From assembly GCA_021372865.1 (NCBI GenBank), contig JAJFTO010000011.1, positions 1-55,426 on the forward strand: 55,426 nt of DNA, given 5' to 3'. The notes under the pieces are model-generated. The model saw only the letters and a program-made list of their open reading frames with translations, did not search any database and was not told where the DNA came from. Both the position numbers and the translations under genes were made by a program. Shown piece by piece: positions 33,887 to 43,111 of this stretch. How positions within the stretch are numbered: position 1 is the first letter of the stretch; the number at the start of each line of letters is the position of its first letter. This stretch comes from Porphyromonadaceae bacterium. GTDB taxonomy: Bacteria > Bacteroidota > Bacteroidia > Bacteroidales > Dysgonomonadaceae.

Positions 33887-34678
33887 ATGAAAAAAATATT
33901 GTTTTTTATGGGAGTTGTTCTGATCAGTTTCTCCTCTTGTTTTGAGCTGGATAATTGGGAAGAACCCGATTGCGTTTGGAGGGGAACTGTAATAGATTCA
34001 TATACCAATGAACCCCTGCTTTCATCGCAGAACGACTGGCAAATCCGTATTTGGGAAAGATCCTGGACTGGTTTGGAAGGTGGTGCATCCAATTTTCAAG
34101 ATTTGAGAATAAAGCAGGATGGAACATATCAAAATACAAAACTTTTTGCCGGAACTTATGATATGCTTCCTTACAACGGCCCTTTCTGGCCCATGGATAC
34201 GATTAAAAATCTGGAATTGAAAAAAGCGTTGGAGTATAACTTCACTGTCACTCCGTATATACAGATTGTGGATTACAAGGCTGAATTGATATCGCAGGAT
34301 GCGAAGTACTATGTTAAGATGTCCTTCAAGGTAAAGGCTCCTCTTTTGGAAAACAATGGGAAAGTACTTCCCCGTCTTTACGAAATGAGACCTTTTCTGA
34401 GTCTTACTCCTTATTGCGGCAACGGAGCAGACAGCAGCATCGGTGTACCCGAGTATAATGAATATGTCAGGATTCGTCCTGCCAATAACAGTCAGAATAG
34501 CTGGGCAACATTAATAAGCAACGGAGGTGGTGATAATACAACACCTACGTATGAATTTGGATTGATGCAAGTCAAAAAAGGATATACCTATTATGTGCGT
34601 GCCGGAGCTGCTGTAGACGATACCTATCGTAGGCATGTTTATTCACCGATAGTCAAAATTGAAGTTCCCAATGATTAA
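33887..34678 (+). CDS. DUF3823-type surface lipoprotein
   Basis: This 263-residue protein has a lipoprotein signal (FSSC, Cys18). It then shows a beta-sandwich-like sequence containing WRGTVIDSYTNEPLL, QDGTYQNTKLFAGTYDMLPYNGPF and a C-terminal YYVRAGAAVDDTYRRHVYSP. This matches DUF3823, a family found almost only directly after SusC/SusD genes. It is probably a surface glycan-binding partner of the import complex, but no member's function is known to me with certainty. A long hairpin follows the gene before the first hydrolase. Confidence 0.8.
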   Translation: MKKILFFMGVVLISFSSCFELDNWEEPDCVWRGTVIDSYTNEPLLSSQNDWQIRIWERSWTGLEGGASNFQDLRIKQDGTYQNTKLFAGTYDMLPYNGPFWPMDTIKNLELKKALEYNFTVTPYIQIVDYKAELISQDAKYYVKMSFKVKAPLLENNGKVLPRLYEMRPFLSLTPYCGNGADSSIGVPEYNEYVRIRPANNSQNSWATLISNGGGDNTTPTYEFGLMQVKKGYTYYVRAGAAVDDTYRRHVYSPIVKIEVPND

Positions 34679-34700
34679 GTTTTAGATGTGAGAAACTGAA

Positions 34701-34760
34701 TAATAATCACCTTAGATCAGCATTTTCAATTTACGAGAAATTGATTTAAGGTGATTATTA
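34701..34760 (+). promoter_or_regulatory. Long nested hairpin between transport genes and enzyme genes
   Basis: TAATAATCACCTTA (34701-34714) and TAAGGTGATTATTA (34747-34760) are perfect 14-bp inverted repeats. Inside them TCAATTT (34726-34732) and AAATTGA (34738-34744) form a second stem around ACGAG. There is no T-run behind it, so an mRNA-stabilising, processing or attenuating role fits better than a strong terminator. A palindromic protein-binding site is also possible. Confidence 0.55.
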
Positions 34761-34819
34761 CAAATAGCTGTGCTGATGCCATGATCCATGTAAATCGAAT
34801 TATTTTACAATTAAATCGC

Positions 34820-37687
34820 ATGAATAAAACAATATTCTGCATCATAATATTTTCTATAGCCTCTTATTGTACACTTTTTTCTCAACAGAAAGGAATTAGT
34901 ACCGTATCAGCCTCAGTCAATGCCAAACAGTCGGCGTTGACATTGGATGGTAATTCTTATACTAGTTGGATCCTCACTTCAGATAATATGAAGAATAACC
35001 ATTTTTTGATGTTTTCATTGCAAACGCCAAATGATGTAAAAGGACTGGTGATTGAGTCGAAGGAAATTACAAACAAAGAATTGCAGAATCTGGTTGATAT
35101 TTTTGTAACATATGATCCGATGAATTTTGGAGATGCCGTGAAGTACACAGTTAGTGGAAATAAGAGGTTTACAATAAACTTTCTCCCAAAATACGGAGCG
35201 CACGTAAAAATAGTATTCAAAAGTGGCATATTAAACAAAAACATATCCATCAGTGAGATAGATTTTGTTTACGATGAAAAGAAAAAGGTACGAAGAGAAA
35301 TGGCAGAACAACCCTGGAGAAATTCTCAACTTCCGATAGATAAACGCGTTGAGCTGTTACTGTCCGCCATGACTCCAGAAGATAAAATGGAGTTACTCCG
35401 CGAAGGATGGGGTATACCGGGTATCCCTCATTTGGGAATTCCCTTTTTAAATAAAGTAGAAGCCATCCATGGTTACTCCTATGGAAGTGGCGCCACCATA
35501 TTTCCACAATCTATAGCGATGGGCGCCACTTGGAATAAAGAGTTGGTAGAAAAGGTAGCCATGATTATCGGGGATGAAACAGTCAATGCCCATACATTAC
35601 AGGCTTGGTCTCCTGTTCTGGATGTTGCCCAGGATGCGCGTTGGGGACGATGTGAGGAAACCTTTGGAGAAGATCCTGTACTTGTTTCCCAAATAGGAGG
35701 AGCCTGGATCAAAGGTTTTCAGTCCAAAGGTTTGTTGACTACGCCCAAGCATTTTGGAATCCATGGAGCACCCTTGGGGGGAAGGGATTCACATGATATC
35801 GGCTTATCGGAAAGAGAGGCTCGTGAAATTCATCTTGTTCCATTTCGCCACGCGGTGAAGCACTACGATGTCCAGTCGATTATGATGGCTTATTCCGACT
35901 ATTTGGGCGTCCCGATTGCCAAAAGTGAGGAACTGCTGCATGGTATCTTACGCGAAGAGTGGGGGTTCAATGGTTATATCATCAGCGATTGCGGCGCTTT
36001 GGGTAACCTCACCAGCAGAAAGCACTACACCGCAAAAGATTTTGTTGAAGCAGCCAATCAAGCATTGGCGGCAGGTATTGCCACCAACTGTGGGGACACC
36101 TACAATAACAAGGAGGTGATTGCAGCGGCAAGAAATGGGGAAATCAATATGGATAATCTCGACAACGTTTGTCGAAGCCTGTTGCGTGTGATATATAGAA
36201 ACGGGCTCTTCGAGAATAACCCCTCTAAACCGTTGGATTGGAATAAAACATATCCGGGATGGAATAGTCCCGAGCACAAAGATGTAGCACGCGAAGCAGC
36301 ACGCCAAGCCATCGTGTTGCTTGAAAATAAAAACAACATCCTGCCACTGTCAAAATCAGTTAATACAATTGCGATTATCGGTCCCGGCGCCGATGATTTA
36401 CAGCCGGGTGATTATACACAGAAGTTGCAACCCGGTCAGCTGAAATCAGTCTTAACCGGTATTAAGGCATCTGTAAGTCCCAGTACCAACGTGCTGTATG
36501 AAAAAGGATGTGCGTTTTTTAGCCGGGAAAGGTACGACATAGACAAAGTATTGGCTGTAACCAGCAAGTCAGACGTCGTGGTCATGGTACTGGGTGATTG
36601 TTCTACAAGTGAAAATATTCAGGGAATCGTAAAAACTTCAGGAGAAAATCATGATTTGGCTACGCTTGTCTTGCCGGGGCATCAACAAGAGATGTTGGAG
36701 GAAGTTTGCAAAACGGGAAAACCAGTCATATTGGTACTGCAGGCCGGGCGTCCCTATAATCTTTCGTATGCAGCTGAACATTGTGCAGCCATTCTGGTGA
36801 ACTGGCTCCCGGGACAAGAGGGTGGGTATGCTACAGCCGACGTCCTCTTTGGAGATTACAATCCTGCCGGACGTTTGCCCATGACCTTTCCACGTCACGT
36901 GGGACAACTACCCCATTATTATAATTTCAAAACATCGGGTCGCAGGTACGAATATGCGGATATGGAATTTTATCCGCTTTATCCTTTTGGATACGGATTG
37001 AGTTATACAAACTTCAATTATGCCGATTTGAAAACCGAAGTACAATCGGACGGGAACGTGCTTGTAAAAGTAAAGGTATCCAATACGGGTGAACGGAAAG
37101 GAGACGAAGTGGTTCAACTGTACATAACCGATATGTATGCGAGTGTGAAAACACGGGTAATGGAGTTGAAAGATTTTGAAAGAATAACTTTAGCACCCCA
37201 GGAAACCAAAGAAGTGACATTTAAACTGTCCCCTTACGATCTCTCTTTGCTGAATGATAAAATGGATCGTGTCGTTGAACCAGGAGAATTTAAAATCATG
37301 GTGGGAGGAAAAAGTCCTTCCTATAAGGCCGCAGACAGGATCAAACACAGTGTGGGCTTTCAACGTACATCAGAGGGGATAAATGGAATAATCGATTATC
37401 CATTGTCTTTTTCTGCCGATTTTGATATCGTCTACACAGGGATGGAAGAGAATCTCGTCAACCACAAAAAAAATGTATTCGTAACCGTCAGAAATAAAGG
37501 CAATTTAACGGATATAGGAAAAATATATCTCTATAACAACACTATACGATCGGCTGAGATACATCATTTTGAACTGGATCCGGGAAAAGAAGCCAAAATC
37601 AGTTTTGAAGTCGAAAAGAATTCAGAGATACAAAATCTGACATTTGTTACTAAATATAAGATGTTAATGATTGATGACGATAAATAG
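34820..37687 (+). CDS. Exported GH3 glycoside hydrolase with N-terminal carbohydrate-binding-like and C-terminal accessory domains
   Basis: From the ATG at 34820 the product has 955 residues with a signal peptide (IFSIASYCTLFSQQ). A beta-rich discoidin (F5/8 C)-like region spans about 25-155. The GH3 catalytic domain then shows KVEAIHGYSYGSGATIFPQSIAMGATW, the TTPKHFGIH motif and nucleophile Asp390 in YIISDCGALG. The GH3 C-terminal domain follows (VVMVLGDCSTSENIQGI and LVNWLPGQEGG) and then an Fn3-like domain. About 120 extra C-terminal residues look like an additional beta sandwich. Family activities include beta-glucosidase, beta-xylosidase and related enzymes; specificity cannot be read. 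A frame from GTG 34751 lies in the hairpin and is rejected. Confidence 0.9.
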   Translation: MNKTIFCIIIFSIASYCTLFSQQKGISTVSASVNAKQSALTLDGNSYTSWILTSDNMKNNHFLMFSLQTPNDVKGLVIESKEITNKELQNLVDIFVTYDPMNFGDAVKYTVSGNKRFTINFLPKYGAHVKIVFKSGILNKNISISEIDFVYDEKKKVRREMAEQPWRNSQLPIDKRVELLLSAMTPEDKMELLREGWGIPGIPHLGIPFLNKVEAIHGYSYGSGATIFPQSIAMGATWNKELVEKVAMIIGDETVNAHTLQAWSPVLDVAQDARWGRCEETFGEDPVLVSQIGGAWIKGFQSKGLLTTPKHFGIHGAPLGGRDSHDIGLSEREAREIHLVPFRHAVKHYDVQSIMMAYSDYLGVPIAKSEELLHGILREEWGFNGYIISDCGALGNLTSRKHYTAKDFVEAANQALAAGIATNCGDTYNNKEVIAAARNGEINMDNLDNVCRSLLRVIYRNGLFENNPSKPLDWNKTYPGWNSPEHKDVAREAARQAIVLLENKNNILPLSKSVNTIAIIGPGADDLQPGDYTQKLQPGQLKSVLTGIKASVSPSTNVLYEKGCAFFSRERYDIDKVLAVTSKSDVVVMVLGDCSTSENIQGIVKTSGENHDLATLVLPGHQQEMLEEVCKTGKPVILVLQAGRPYNLSYAAEHCAAILVNWLPGQEGGYATADVLFGDYNPAGRLPMTFPRHVGQLPHYYNFKTSGRRYEYADMEFYPLYPFGYGLSYTNFNYADLKTEVQSDGNVLVKVKVSNTGERKGDEVVQLYITDMYASVKTRVMELKDFERITLAPQETKEVTFKLSPYDLSLLNDKMDRVVEPGEFKIMVGGKSPSYKAADRIKHSVGFQRTSEGINGIIDYPLSFSADFDIVYTGMEENLVNHKKNVFVTVRNKGNLTDIGKIYLYNNTIRSAEIHHFELDPGKEAKISFEVEKNSEIQNLTFVTKYKMLMIDDDK

Positions 37688-37734
37688 TGTCGGAGGTTAA
37701 TTATCCGATAGAGAGGGTGAATAAAAATAATTGT

Positions 37735-39216
37735 ATGCAAATGAAAAGACTTTACAGTTTTACGATACTGAACGTCGTGGTACTCTTATTTGCCTGTATT
37801 AGCGGAGAAAAAGAAATAACGGATCCGGTGAAGCCGCCGAAACCGCCTCCGGTAACGGAGAATATTTTCAATAAACCCGATTTCAGTCCACATCAGGAGG
37901 GTGAACCTTTCGATTCTTACCGTGGACTGGTGATGGCGGGATATCAGGGCTGGTTTTGTGCACCGGGCGGCAACTGTTCACACAGCAAGCACAAGAATAC
38001 CGAATGGTATCATTACAGGGAGGGCGAGATGTTTGCACCGGGAGTACGCAGAAACAGTATTGATATGTGGCCCGATATGAGGGAATATGAGGTGAAATAT
38101 ACGCCCGGCAATTTTCTTCTTCCCTCCGGACAAAAAGCACAGGTCTACAGCAATTACGATAAATCTACCGTAATGCTTCATTTCAAATGGATGAAGGAAT
38201 ATGGTATCGATGGGGCTTTTGTACAACGTTTTGTGGGAGAGGTCATAGACAATCCCGATGGCAAAGATCATTTCGATACGGTGCTGCGGCACGCCATGGA
38301 AGCTTCAAATACACATCAACGCGCCATTTGTGTCATGTATGATCTGGGTGGATTTACTCCGGAACGACTCGGTAAAACACTGGCGGATGCACAGACAATC
38401 ATGCAAACTTATCAATTAAAAGACCGGACAAAACAGAAATTTTATCTCTACCAGAATGGAAAACCACTGATTACCCTGTGGGGGGTCGGTTTTAACGATG
38501 GACGACCTTTTTCGCTTATGGATGTGGAGTCTTTGATAAACGGTTTAAAAGGATTGGGTTACAGCATCATGCTGGGGGTACCTACTTATTGGCGTGAGAG
38601 AAGAAACGATGCGTTATCCGATCCCAAACTTCACGAAGTGATCAAATCGGCGGATGTAATCATGCCCTGGTTTGTCGGTCGATACGGGATGGGCAATTTC
38701 CCCGATTTTCACAAGTTAATAGAAAACGATATCCAGTGGTGTAAAACAAACAAGGTGGAGTACGCACCGCTTTGTTTTCCCGGCTTCTCCGATTTGAATA
38801 TGCATCCGCATCATAGCAACAGAATTGATCGGTACAAAGGGCAGTTTTTATGGAATCAAATGTACCACAGCATCAAATCGGGAGCGCAGATGCTGTATAT
38901 GGCCATGTTCGATGAAATAGACGAAGGCACCGCGCTTTACAAGGTGTTGAATCAGAAAGACGTACCGGGAAATGTGCCCGACAATCCCTATTACGTGACC
39001 TATCGGGGGGGCAGCTACAGCATCGGACCGAATCGGATAACCGACCTGCCCGGCGAAAAGGATTGGTGCAAACTTGTCCCCGACGAACTGAATATTTCCT
39101 TCCTTGGGATTGAAGATGGCTTGCCTACCGATCATTACCTGTGGCTTACCGGCCAAGGCCGGAAGATGTTACGGGGTGAAATTCCCTTGAGCCAGTCACT
39201 CCCGAACAGAAAATGA
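37735..39216 (+). CDS. GH71/99-like exported glycoside hydrolase (copy 1)
   Basis: From the ATG at 37735 the product has 493 residues with a lipoprotein-type signal (LLFACISG). The remainder fits the GH71/99-like clan: GLVMAGYQGWF, IDMWPDMREY, WMKEYGIDGAFVQRF, PLITLWGVGF, MLGVPTYWR, and the probable acid-residue region MAMFDEIDEGTALY. GH99 holds endo-alpha-mannanases/mannosidases and GH71 alpha-1,3-glucanases; Bacteroidota proteins of this type are often annotated only as GH71/99-like. A paralogue lies at 52312. The enzyme is probably surface-exposed or periplasmic. Confidence 0.8.
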   Translation: MQMKRLYSFTILNVVVLLFACISGEKEITDPVKPPKPPPVTENIFNKPDFSPHQEGEPFDSYRGLVMAGYQGWFCAPGGNCSHSKHKNTEWYHYREGEMFAPGVRRNSIDMWPDMREYEVKYTPGNFLLPSGQKAQVYSNYDKSTVMLHFKWMKEYGIDGAFVQRFVGEVIDNPDGKDHFDTVLRHAMEASNTHQRAICVMYDLGGFTPERLGKTLADAQTIMQTYQLKDRTKQKFYLYQNGKPLITLWGVGFNDGRPFSLMDVESLINGLKGLGYSIMLGVPTYWRERRNDALSDPKLHEVIKSADVIMPWFVGRYGMGNFPDFHKLIENDIQWCKTNKVEYAPLCFPGFSDLNMHPHHSNRIDRYKGQFLWNQMYHSIKSGAQMLYMAMFDEIDEGTALYKVLNQKDVPGNVPDNPYYVTYRGGSYSIGPNRITDLPGEKDWCKLVPDELNISFLGIEDGLPTDHYLWLTGQGRKMLRGEIPLSQSLPNRK

Positions 39217-39259
39217 ATTGAACAATAAAACCAGATAAAATAATTAGAAACAAATCGTT

Positions 39260-40240
39260 ATGAGAAGATTTTTATTATCGGCAGCTGTGGTCGTTTTTAC
39301 ATTGGCCGGCTGTCAAGCGCAAAAAGAGAACGCGAGCCCTGTTGTTCTGGGACCCAATCCGTTTATCACCCACATTTATACTGCCGATCCCTCCGCCCGT
39401 GTCTGGGAAGACGGACGGTTGTATGTGTATCCGTCGCATGATATCGATCCGCCCCGGGGTTGTGACATGATGGACAAGTACCATGTTTTTTCGACAGACG
39501 ACATGGTGAATTGGACGGATCACGGACAAATTGTGGAAGCGGCCGACGTTCCCTGGGGTAAAAAACCTTCTCTTGCGGGAGGTGCCACTTTTATGTGGGC
39601 ACCCGATTGTGTGTACAGGAACGGGAAATATTATTTTTATTTCCCCCATCCCAGCGATGATCCCTGGAACGACAATTGGAAGATCGGGATTGCCGTGAGT
39701 GACAACCCCGCATCCGATTTTGTAGTCCTGGATCATTGGCTCGAAGGGTTGGGAGATGATACCTTTGCCATGATCGATCCGAACCTCTTCATCGATGACG
39801 ACGGGCAGCCTTACTTTTATTATGGTGGTGGGGGACGATGCGCCGGGGCCAAACTGAACGACAACATGACGCAATTGGCAGAACCTTTGACTTTCATGGA
39901 AGGTCTGAAAGACTTTCACGAGGCCACCTGGGTCTTTAAAAGAAATGGAACCTATTATCTTACCTACTCCGACAATCATACCGAAAATGGAAAAGGTGCA
40001 AACCGGATGGTATATGCAACAAGCAATCAGCCCCTGGGTCCCTGGACCTATCAGGGTGAATTTTTGGCATCCACGAGCAGTGACACCAGCCACGGGTCGG
40101 TGGTGGAATACAAGGGTCAATGGTATGTGTTCTATCACAGCAGTGATATTTCGGGACGCGGCAACCTCCGTTCTATTTGTGTGGATAAGTTGTTTTTTAA
40201 TGAAGACGGAACCATTCAAATGGTGCAACAAACGAGATAA
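39260..40240 (+). CDS. GH43-family lipoprotein
   Basis: This 326-residue protein has a lipoprotein signal (TLAGC, Cys18) and a compact five-bladed-propeller GH43 domain without accessory modules. The catalytic set is present: Asp43 in [10 protein letters not shown] (base), Asp173 in MIDPNLFIDDDG (pKa modulator) and Glu221 in DFHEATWV (acid). GH43 enzymes remove arabinofuranosyl, xylosyl or galactosyl residues. The sequence is a close paralogue of the N-terminal domain of the fusion protein at 46130, sharing long identical stretches such as [16 protein letters not shown]. Genes on both sides are 22-43 bp away, in one operon. Confidence 0.9.
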   Translation: MRRFLLSAAVVVFTLAGCQAQKENASPVVLGPNPFITHIYTADPSARVWEDGRLYVYPSHDIDPPRGCDMMDKYHVFSTDDMVNWTDHGQIVEAADVPWGKKPSLAGGATFMWAPDCVYRNGKYYFYFPHPSDDPWNDNWKIGIAVSDNPASDFVVLDHWLEGLGDDTFAMIDPNLFIDDDGQPYFYYGGGGRCAGAKLNDNMTQLAEPLTFMEGLKDFHEATWVFKRNGTYYLTYSDNHTENGKGANRMVYATSNQPLGPWTYQGEFLASTSSDTSHGSVVEYKGQWYVFYHSSDISGRGNLRSICVDKLFFNEDGTIQMVQQTR

Positions 40241-40262
40241 CACTAAAAAATAAAATAATCCT

Positions 40263-43070
40263 ATGAATAAAAGAAAGTATGTATTCGTTACCTGGTTTCT
40301 CTTTCTCATTCTGCATGGCTCACTGGCTCAAACGGAAATGAGAAATTCCATCACAACAGTCTATCCTACAAAGGATTGGGTCGTGTCAGACTACACGGTG
40401 ACCAATCCTAGGTTTGGAGCGAAAGCCGAACCGGGTTTCGACAACAGAGCTGCTTTCCAGGCTGCCATCGACGCCGCATACCATGATGGCGGTGGTGTGG
40501 TGTACATCCCGGCGGGGAATTATGAATTTCACACTACCCGAACCGCTACAAGCAGGGTCAGGGTACGCGAGGGGGGAGCAGAAACGATGAAAGATTTCAA
40601 TTACGCGTATGTGCTACAACTTTCTCCGGGGGTGCAGATCCGCGGCGATTGGGCAAACCCGGAACTGCAGGGGGGAAAGGTGCTCGGAACGATCCTGGAA
40701 GTATACGCCGGAAAAGATTCGCCCAATCACAATGGAACGGTGGAAAGTTGGTGGAACGATCCACAGGCAAATAACCTGCTCCACACGACCTATACCAGCA
40801 TAGCCGACAGATTCATCGACATGCGGGAAGGAACCGGCGTAACCAACCTTTCAATCTGGTATCCGGAGCAGGATATAAAGGATGTTAAACCTTATCCTTG
40901 GTCGCTGTATCAGGCCACAGGTAACAGTGCAACGGTCGAAAATGTTACGCTGGTGAATGCTTACAACGGTTTTTATTCCGCACCAAGCGAGTTGCATTAT
41001 GTGCTGAACAGTTACATGACGGCATTGAATACGGGGCTGGAGGTGCATGTATGCACAGACATAGGGCGTATTGAAAACGTGAAGATCAATCCTGCCTACT
41101 GGGCAAATTCGGGACTCCCGGGGGCGCCTTCACGCAAGGAGGTAACTGCCTTTACAAAAGCACACGGTACGGGATTCCAGATGCATCGTTCCGACTGGGA
41201 GTATGTATCCTATCTGAATATATCCGGATACAAGACAGGCATGTGGATCGGGAGAGAGCCCGGGTTTGCGAATGCACCCAATGCACAGTTCTATGGAATA
41301 CACATGGAAGATTGTGGCGTGGCACTCTATGTACAGGATGTCAATCCCTACGGATTGCTATTTTCGAACTCTGTATTGGGTGCGGATAAGAATGGACAGG
41401 CCGTATATTTCTACGAACACTTCCGTTCTTCGGTGCAATTCAATGGGGTTGATTTCCATGGTTCTGTCGTCAGTGATGGCGGAGGAGGTGTCATATCTTT
41501 TGAGAACTGTACATTCGCCGACTACAAGGACTACGCGCTTAAAATAAATAACGGAAATGTGTTGCTCAGTCAGACGGAATTTTCGAAACCTGGCAACCAT
41601 GTCTACCTGACCGAAGAGGTGGATACATTAAAATCGATCAATTCAGGGTATCATCGTAAGTTAATGGTGAAAAAACAGGGTAAGCGGGCGTACGTGGAGT
41701 CCGTTGCCGATGATCAATATCTGTTCGACCCGATACCAAAAAATATCAAGACCGATATTGCCAAACACCCCAAACCGGCATCGAACAAGTTACTGCGGGT
41801 AGACTTGCCGAAAGCGGCCGGCCTGAATGGCGACGAGCCGACAGTCGACATTTCTGCAGCATTGCAGACCGCACTCAACAGGATGAAAGCCGCCGGCGGT
41901 GGCACCGTTTTCATGCCTGCCGGAAGATACCTGGTAGACAAACCTGTCACCATTCCCTCGGGAGTGGAATTAAGGGGTACCTGGGATGTACAACACCATA
42001 CACAAAGCGGAGGTACAGCAATATTTTCAAATTATGCGGGAGGCAATGCCGGGGAAAAGGGCACCTCACTCATACAGCTTGAAGCAAACGCAGGCATACG
42101 CGGAATGAATATTGTACAGCTCAACATAGCCAGTGACGGGTTTGATGTGGGCAATCCGAGGGAAACTCCTTTCCTGATTCAGGGACGGGGTGAGAATGTG
42201 TATATTGTCAATGTAACGGTTCCTGTTGGTGATAAAGGTATCGATCTCGCATCATACAATACCAGTGGACATTATGTGGATTATTTCGCCGGCGTACTGG
42301 CCAGGGCAGGCATCTGGGTCGGTGGTGGTGCAGAGGGCGGATTTATCAGGAACATACAGTTTAATCCGCATTATGGTACAAGACTCCCCCGTGAAGGACA
42401 GGGATACCCCCAGGTCGCTTTGGGCAGGTTCATCCAGGCAAATTGCAGTGCTTTTAAATTTGCCGATGTGAAGCAGCAGACAATCTTCAACAATTTCGTA
42501 TACGGATCGGTCTATGGCATTCACTTTTTAAAAGATGCGATCACCGGTAAATACCCGGGAGAGATGACGATGGTGGGTCATGGCTCCGACGGTTGTACCT
42601 ATGCCTTATTTGTAGAGGATGCAGATGAAAACAGCAAAATCGTGGCGATCAACTCCGAACTGGTGAACACCCGCATTCAGGACCAACCTGTCAGATCATA
42701 CGTCCTGATGGGAGATGAGACAAATACCGGTAAAGTTCATCCCGATGCACAACTGGTCCTCTACAATAGCGCCCTTTGGGGTAGCCCTACCGTAGGTGCC
42801 ATCATCAATAATGGTATTGTCCGTTTCCAGCAAGCCAATTTCCAGCGCACAGGAACACCGGGTATAGATGTCAGGGGGGGAAGTGCACACGTCTATTCCT
42901 CCTATTTCGCACAACCCTTTGCGGGAGACCCGGCGGGAGACAATGTGTACGTACGGCTTCAGTCGACGGGCCGTTCCATTGAGCTCACGAACAACTATTA
43001 CAAGTCCGGCGTGAGAATCAATAACGAAGGGGCGAAGGATATCCTTGGATCAGATATCATTGCCAGATAA
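40263..43070 (+). CDS. Exported double beta-helix protein with two pectate-lyase-3-like domains
   Basis: The 935-residue product has a signal peptide (to about residue 23, GSLAQ) and two homologous halves. Each begins with the PF12708-type opening: FGAKAEPGFDNRAAFQAAIDAA with GGGVVYIPAGNYEF at about 50-85, and VDISAALQTALNRM with GGGTVFMPAGRYLVD at about 525-560. Right-handed parallel beta-helix repeats follow each. Such helices occur in polygalacturonases, lyases, epimerases and dextranase-type hydrolases, so the activity is uncertain. It neighbours another beta-helix enzyme 42 bp downstream, suggesting the two act on the same backbone. Confidence 0.75.
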   Translation: MNKRKYVFVTWFLFLILHGSLAQTEMRNSITTVYPTKDWVVSDYTVTNPRFGAKAEPGFDNRAAFQAAIDAAYHDGGGVVYIPAGNYEFHTTRTATSRVRVREGGAETMKDFNYAYVLQLSPGVQIRGDWANPELQGGKVLGTILEVYAGKDSPNHNGTVESWWNDPQANNLLHTTYTSIADRFIDMREGTGVTNLSIWYPEQDIKDVKPYPWSLYQATGNSATVENVTLVNAYNGFYSAPSELHYVLNSYMTALNTGLEVHVCTDIGRIENVKINPAYWANSGLPGAPSRKEVTAFTKAHGTGFQMHRSDWEYVSYLNISGYKTGMWIGREPGFANAPNAQFYGIHMEDCGVALYVQDVNPYGLLFSNSVLGADKNGQAVYFYEHFRSSVQFNGVDFHGSVVSDGGGGVISFENCTFADYKDYALKINNGNVLLSQTEFSKPGNHVYLTEEVDTLKSINSGYHRKLMVKKQGKRAYVESVADDQYLFDPIPKNIKTDIAKHPKPASNKLLRVDLPKAAGLNGDEPTVDISAALQTALNRMKAAGGGTVFMPAGRYLVDKPVTIPSGVELRGTWDVQHHTQSGGTAIFSNYAGGNAGEKGTSLIQLEANAGIRGMNIVQLNIASDGFDVGNPRETPFLIQGRGENVYIVNVTVPVGDKGIDLASYNTSGHYVDYFAGVLARAGIWVGGGAEGGFIRNIQFNPHYGTRLPREGQGYPQVALGRFIQANCSAFKFADVKQQTIFNNFVYGSVYGIHFLKDAITGKYPGEMTMVGHGSDGCTYALFVEDADENSKIVAINSELVNTRIQDQPVRSYVLMGDETNTGKVHPDAQLVLYNSALWGSPTVGAIINNGIVRFQQANFQRTGTPGIDVRGGSAHVYSSYFAQPFAGDPAGDNVYVRLQSTGRSIELTNNYYKSGVRINNEGAKDILGSDIIAR

Positions 43071-43111
43071 ATAGTGTAATGACAAAGGTTGCATGAATTA
43101 AAATCTTCACG

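Noticed and set aside
39275..40309. Open frame of 344 codons opposite the GH43 gene, and a similar one at 46247-47041 opposite its paralogue
   Set aside because: Both mirror homologous coding sequence on the other strand, so their similarity to each other only reflects the GH43 paralogy.
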